From the NCBI GenBank assembly GCA_016218665.1, contig JACRDI010000042.1, positions 62,001 to 126,000 of the forward strand: a DNA stretch of 64,000 nucleotides, read 5' to 3'. The notes below the pieces were generated by a model. It made no database searches, was not told where the DNA came from, and was given only the letters and a program-made list of their open reading frames with translations. A program made the position numbers and the translations under genes. Source of the stretch: Desulfovibrio sp. (GTDB lineage Bacteria; Desulfobacterota; Desulfovibrionia; Desulfovibrionales; Desulfovibrionaceae). This document shows positions 60,399 to 64,000 of the stretch, piece by piece (within the stretch, counting starts at the first letter, position 1; each line of letters opens with the position of its first letter).

Positions 60399-60689
60399 AT
60401 GGCCGAAACCAAAAGCTGCGGCTGCGGCGAGCACCTCATGGGCCTGCCGGAAATAGACTTTTCCACCTTCGTGCTGTCCCTTTCCTCCTCCGCCATGGTG
60501 CACCTGGGCGAGGCCCCGGACCCCAGCACCGGGCAGCTGGACTTCCAGCCCCATCTGGCCAAGCAGGTCATCGACATTCTGGGCATGCTGCAGTGCAAGA
60601 CCACCAACGGCCTGGACGACGAGGAGAAGAAGCTCCTCTGCGAGATGCTGTACACCCTGCGCATGAAATACGTGAACAAGGTGGGCTAG
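60399..60689 (+). CDS. DUF1844 domain protein
   Basis: A 96-residue protein with CGCGEHLMGLPEIDFSTFVLSLSSSAMVHLGEAPDP and LAKQVIDILGMLQCKTTNGLDDEEKKLLCEMLYTLRMKYV, the DUF1844 pattern. Cys-rich start. Function unknown. TGGAGG precedes the ATG. argC starts four bases after the stop, so they share an mRNA. Confidence 0.85.
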   Translation: MAETKSCGCGEHLMGLPEIDFSTFVLSLSSSAMVHLGEAPDPSTGQLDFQPHLAKQVIDILGMLQCKTTNGLDDEEKKLLCEMLYTLRMKYVNKVG

Positions 60690-60693
60690 GCAC

Positions 60694-61761
60694 ATGGCCG
60701 AGAGAATTCCCGTTGGGCTTGTCGGCGTCACCGGCTACACCGGCATGGAGCTGACCCGCGTGCTGGCCGGGCACCCCGGCCTTGAGCTGGTGCGGGCCAC
60801 CAGCCGCTCCGAGGCGGGCAAGCGGCTCTCCTCGCTCTATCCCTTCCTGGCCGGCCCCGGCGACCTGGGCGACATGGGCGCGCTCACCATCACCCAGCCC
60901 GACCCGGCCGACCTCGCCGCCTCGTGCAAGCTGGTGTTTCTGGCCGTGCCGCACAAGACCGCCCAGGAGATCGCGGCCGCGCTCATCGAGAAGGGCGTGA
61001 AGGTGGTGGACCTCTCGGCGGACTTCCGCCTGCGGGACAAGGCCACCTACGAGAAGTGGTACGCCACGCCGCACACGCAAGGCCCGCTGCTGGCCGAGGC
61101 CGTGTACGGCCTGCCGGAGATCTACCGCGACAAGATGAAAAAGGCGCGGCTCATCGCCAACCCCGGCTGCTACCCCACTTCGGCCATCCTGGGGCTTCTG
61201 CCCGCCTTGGAGCAGGGGCTCGTCAGCAGCAGGGACATCGTCATCGACTCCAAGAGCGGAACCAGCGGCGCGGGCAGAAAGGCCGGCGTGGGCACGCTGT
61301 TCTGCGAGGTGTCCGACACCTTCCGCGCCTACAACCTGACCAAACACCGCCACACGCCGGAGATCGAGCAGGAGGTGTCGCTTCTGGCCGGGGAGGACGT
61401 GGCCCTGTCCTTCAACACGCATCTGCTGCCCATCAACCGCGGCATCCTGTCCACCATCTACACCAAGCTGGCCAAGCCGCTCACCCTGGCCGAGGCCCAC
61501 GCCGCGTACGCCGCGCGCTACGCGAACGAGCCCCTGGTGCGCGTGCTGCCCCTGGGCACCCTGCCGGAGACCCGCTTCGTGCGCGGGACCATGTTCTGCG
61601 ACATCGGCCTTGCGGTGGACGAGCGCATCGGCCGGCTGATCATTGTCACCAGCATCGACAACCTCTGCCGGGGCGCGTCCGGCCAGGCGGTGCTGGGCGC
61701 CAACCTCATGCTCGGCCTGCCGGAGATCCAGGGCCTGCCCCTGGCCCCGCTGATGCCGTAG
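60694..61761 (+). CDS. argC: N-acetyl-gamma-glutamyl-phosphate reductase
   Basis: Third step of arginine synthesis, NADPH-dependent reduction of N-acetylglutamyl phosphate. The 355-residue protein has the NADP motif GVTGYTGMEL, the catalytic Cys in ANPGCYPTSAILGLLPAL and SKSGTSGAGRKAG, and the C-terminal NLCRGASGQAVLGANLMLGLPE. Terminated by a strong hairpin. Other arg genes are not in the window. Confidence 0.97.
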   Translation: MAERIPVGLVGVTGYTGMELTRVLAGHPGLELVRATSRSEAGKRLSSLYPFLAGPGDLGDMGALTITQPDPADLAASCKLVFLAVPHKTAQEIAAALIEKGVKVVDLSADFRLRDKATYEKWYATPHTQGPLLAEAVYGLPEIYRDKMKKARLIANPGCYPTSAILGLLPALEQGLVSSRDIVIDSKSGTSGAGRKAGVGTLFCEVSDTFRAYNLTKHRHTPEIEQEVSLLAGEDVALSFNTHLLPINRGILSTIYTKLAKPLTLAEAHAAYAARYANEPLVRVLPLGTLPETRFVRGTMFCDIGLAVDERIGRLIIVTSIDNLCRGASGQAVLGANLMLGLPEIQGLPLAPLMP

Positions 61762-61781
61762 CACGCCATTCCCGAACGAGA

Positions 61782-61817
61782 AAAAGCCCCGGACCGTTTG
61801 CGCGGCCCGGGGCTTTT
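61782..61817. terminator. Bidirectional terminator between argC and moeA
   Basis: 11-bp stem AAAAGCCCCGG / CCGGGGCTTTT. A-tract on the left and T-tract on the right let it serve argC (plus) and the molybdopterin gene (minus). Confidence 0.88.
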
Positions 61818-61837
61818 CTTGTGCGCTGCGTGGAAGC

Positions 61838-63808
61838 CTACCCGCCCAGGCCCATGCCCGGCTGCATCACCTTGCCCGTCAGCTCGGTGTCGTAGCCGCC
61901 CAGGTCGCGCATGCGCTTCTGGAACTGCGCGGTGCCGATGACCTGCCGGAGCGTCATGATGCGCGGATCGTCCAGGTGCGCCACGGGCATGATGAGGTCG
62001 TAGCGCTCCCGCGCCAGGGGCACGAAGTCCAGGTCGAGGGCCTTGGCCGCGGCGTAGATGCCCTGGCCGCAGTCCGCCGCGTGGGTCAGCACGTTCACGG
62101 CCACGGCCATGTGCGTGTATTCCTCGCGGTCGTAGCCCTGCACCTGCGCGGGGTGTATGCCCGCCTTGTCCAGGTGGTGGTCCAGCAGTATGCGCGTGCC
62201 CGCGCCGCGCTGGCGGTTGATGAAGCGCACGTCGGGCCGGGCCAGGTCGGCCACGCCCCGGATGTTCTTGGGGTTGCCCTTGGCCACCATGAGGCCCTGG
62301 TGGCGGATGGCCAGGTTGATGACCGCCAGGTCCATGCCGGGCAGGTGCTTTTGCAGGAAGGGGAAGTTGAAGTCGCCGCTCTCGGGCTCGAAGAGATGGC
62401 ACCCGGCGAACAGGGCCGAGCCGCCCTTGAGGGCCGTGATGCCGCCCATGCTGCCCACGTGGCTCGACACCAGGGACAGGGGGGCGGGCAGGCCCATGAG
62501 CTCGTTGGCGAGCAGGTCCAGGATGTTGTCGTGGCTGCCGATGTGCACCAGCACCTTGTCCAGCCCGGCCAGCGGCACCAGCAGCTCGGCCTCGATGATG
62601 GCGTCCTGCTCCAGGCCCTCGCTCTGGGCGGGGATGCGCGTGATGGCCTGGGCCTTGGTGAGGCTGGTGATGAGCCCGGCCCCGCGCGGCAGGGGCGCGG
62701 CCACAAAGCCGCCGCCCACCTTGCCCACGGCCAGGCGGATGATCTCCTCCATGCCGGGGCGGCTGGGGGTCTTGCGGGCCAGCCGGGCGCTGATCTTCTG
62801 GCGTCCCGGCGAGTCCTGCCGCTGGAGCCAGCGCACCACGGGCTCCAGCACGTCCTCCAGGCAGACCACGGCGCTTACGGGGTAGCCCGGCGCGCCCACC
62901 AGCAGCCGCCCGTCGAAGAGCCCGCTGGTGACGCCAAGCACCGTGGGCTTGCCCGGCATGACGCTGATGCCGTGGGCCAGCAGCTTGCCGAAGCCTTCGA
63001 AGGTGGCGCGGGTGAAGTCCTTGCTGCCCGCGCTGGAGCCCGCGCCCACCACCACCACGTGGGCCCCGCCCGCCAGGGCGGAGGCCACCGCGGCCTTGAG
63101 GGCCTCGGGCCGGTCGGGCACGGGCGGCGTGAACGAGGGCAGGGCCCCCCAGGAGGCGGCGATGGCCCGGAACACCTGGGAGTTGCTCTCTATGACCTGC
63201 CCGGCCGTGGGGGTGGGGCAGGCGGTGAAGTCCAGCACCTCGTCGCCGGTGGGGATGAAGGTGAGCCGCACGCGCTCCCACACGGAGACCTCGAAGATGC
63301 CCGCGGCCAGCAGCGCGCCCACGTCGTAGGGCGAGAGGGTGTGGTTCTGCGGCAGCAAAAGCTCCGTGGCCACGATGTCCTCGCCGATGCGGCGCACGTG
63401 CTGCCAGGGGAAGGCCGGAGCCTCTATGCCCGCGGTTTCGTCGTCCACCTGCTCCACGTGCTCGATCATGACCACCGCGTCCATGCCCTCGGGCAGGGGG
63501 TGGCCGGTGTTGACCGGATGGTAGCCGCGGCCCTTCTTGAGCAGCACGGGGCTGCCCTCGCGCGCGGCGAAAGTCGCGGCCGAATTGACGGCGATGCCGT
63601 CCATGGCGGCGGAGTGGAAGGTGGGCGAGGAGCAGCGGGCGAAGATGGGCTGGCTGGTGACGCGGCCGCAGGCCTCGTGGGCGGGCACGGTCTCGGCCCG
63701 GATGAGGGCGGCCCGGTCCAGGGCGTCCTTTGCGCGGCGCACGGCCTCCGCCGGTTCGATGGTGGACAGGTAGATGTTGCGGTCGTCGTTGCTGCCGTCG
63801 CTGTTCAT
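61838..63808 (-). CDS. MoeA-type molybdenum insertase fused to a periplasmic-binding-like domain
   Basis: A 656-residue two-part protein. Residues 1-410 are MoeA: SPTFHSAAMDGIAVNS, NTGHPLPEGMDAVVMIEHV, IPTGDEVLD, VVVGAGSSAGSKDFT and VFGAPGYPVS-like GAPGYPVSAVVCLEDVLEP, for insertion of Mo into molybdopterin. Residues about 430-640 form a type II binding-protein fold (LVPLAGLDKVLVHIGSHDNILDLLANEL; NRQRGAGTRILLDHHLDKAG; HLDDPRIMTLRQVIGTAQFQKRMRDLGGYDTE) that probably senses molybdate or molybdopterin. No membrane segment. Confidence 0.93.
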   Translation of the reverse strand: MNSDGSNDDRNIYLSTIEPAEAVRRAKDALDRAALIRAETVPAHEACGRVTSQPIFARCSSPTFHSAAMDGIAVNSAATFAAREGSPVLLKKGRGYHPVNTGHPLPEGMDAVVMIEHVEQVDDETAGIEAPAFPWQHVRRIGEDIVATELLLPQNHTLSPYDVGALLAAGIFEVSVWERVRLTFIPTGDEVLDFTACPTPTAGQVIESNSQVFRAIAASWGALPSFTPPVPDRPEALKAAVASALAGGAHVVVVGAGSSAGSKDFTRATFEGFGKLLAHGISVMPGKPTVLGVTSGLFDGRLLVGAPGYPVSAVVCLEDVLEPVVRWLQRQDSPGRQKISARLARKTPSRPGMEEIIRLAVGKVGGGFVAAPLPRGAGLITSLTKAQAITRIPAQSEGLEQDAIIEAELLVPLAGLDKVLVHIGSHDNILDLLANELMGLPAPLSLVSSHVGSMGGITALKGGSALFAGCHLFEPESGDFNFPFLQKHLPGMDLAVINLAIRHQGLMVAKGNPKNIRGVADLARPDVRFINRQRGAGTRILLDHHLDKAGIHPAQVQGYDREEYTHMAVAVNVLTHAADCGQGIYAAAKALDLDFVPLARERYDLIMPVAHLDDPRIMTLRQVIGTAQFQKRMRDLGGYDTELTGKVMQPGMGLGG

Positions 63809-63875
63809 GGGGGGCCTCCGGTATCTTCTGCCAGAATGGACATAGAAATGCCCGAGGAGCGAGGCCCTGTCAAGA

Positions 63876-63914
63876 AAACAGGGCCGGCGCCGAGGAATGG
63901 CACCGGCCCTGTTT
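63876..63914. terminator. Hairpin between two minus-strand genes
   Basis: Stem AAACAGGGCCGG / CCGGCCCTGTTT plus three further pairs beyond one mismatch. The neighbouring GGCCCTGT at 63863 can pair with the same arm, so alternative folds exist. Likely terminator of the gene running off the window end. Confidence 0.7.
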
Positions 63915-63923
63915 CGCGGCGGT

Positions 63924-64000
63924 TTACGTGGTCTTCTGCTGGGGCTTGTGGGCCGCCTTGGCGTCCTTTTGGGAGGACTGGCCAGACTGGGGCTGCTTGC
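63924..64000 (-). CDS. C-terminal fragment of an unidentified gene (runs off the window)
   Basis: The stop codon TAA is at 63924-63926 on the minus strand and the last 24 residues read as a Lys/Gln/Ser-rich tail (QSSQKDAKAAHKPQQKTT). Only the disordered end is visible, so no function can be given. Confidence 0.5.
   Translation of the reverse strand, partial: KQPQSGQSSQKDAKAAHKPQQKTT

Overview
This is a high-GC window that looks like a member of the Desulfovibrionales. The evidence is a 62-residue ferredoxin whose first cluster motif has an Asp in place of a Cys (as in Desulfovibrio ferredoxin III), a HEAT-repeat protein of the type found in Desulfovibrio (DVU0298-like), sigma-54-type flagellar promoters, and dense signalling genes. 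Genus-level assignment is inference. Background genes are strongly GC-rich; three stretches are visibly AT-rich and look acquired: 13.46-15.26 kb, 41.83-43.20 kb and 58.5-59.5 kb.

Layout. 0-13.5 kb: a geranylgeranyl-reductase-type flavoprotein, RNase HI, a lipoprotein, a Tat-exported nitroreductase, a Ser/Thr kinase fused to a DUF1566 domain, a rhomboid protease, a LysE exporter, then a tight operon xseA - M23 peptidase - xseB - ispA - dxs. 13.5-15.3 kb: an AT-rich insert with an AvcD/dCTP-deaminase-type anti-phage gene and a coupled 60-residue unknown. 15.3-29.3 kb: a CysH-like protein, a flavin-binding oxidase-like protein, tRNA-Arg, and a signalling block (solute-binding protein plus hybrid kinase; PAS kinase plus two response regulators, one HD-GYP; an ABC-type binding protein and a truncated copy of it; a REC-kinase; an EAL/HDOD protein). 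29.3-34.2 kb: M29 aminopeptidase, ferredoxin, a YkgJ-type Cys-cluster operon, tRNA-Val. 34.2-41.1 kb: thrS-infC-rpmI-rplT-pheS-pheT, with infC apparently starting at AUA.

41.1-43.2 kb: an accessory patch between pheT and a merR-type regulator. It holds a RelE/HigB-like toxin with an HTH antitoxin, bracketed by an exact 50-bp direct repeat that contains the pheT terminator, followed by an AT-rich, translationally coupled pair on the minus strand: a multi-pass membrane protein and a ComEC-like metallo-beta-lactamase-fold protein. I regard this pair as the best candidate for an undescribed (possibly defence) system.

43.2-64 kb: merR-type regulator, AsmA-like protein, NYN protein, DUF2784 protein, a membrane acyltransferase-like protein, the flagellar operon flgB-flgC-fliE-fliF-fliG-fliH-fliI (minus strand) with a sigma-54-type promoter and a divergent sigma-54-type promoter for a TPR gene, a stand-alone IMP cyclohydrolase domain, hflX with no ordinary start codon, an AT-rich NYN gene with a structured leader, plsY, a DUF1844 protein, argC, and a MoeA fused to a periplasmic-binding-like domain. 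No rRNA, CRISPR array, insertion sequence or replication origin was recognised.
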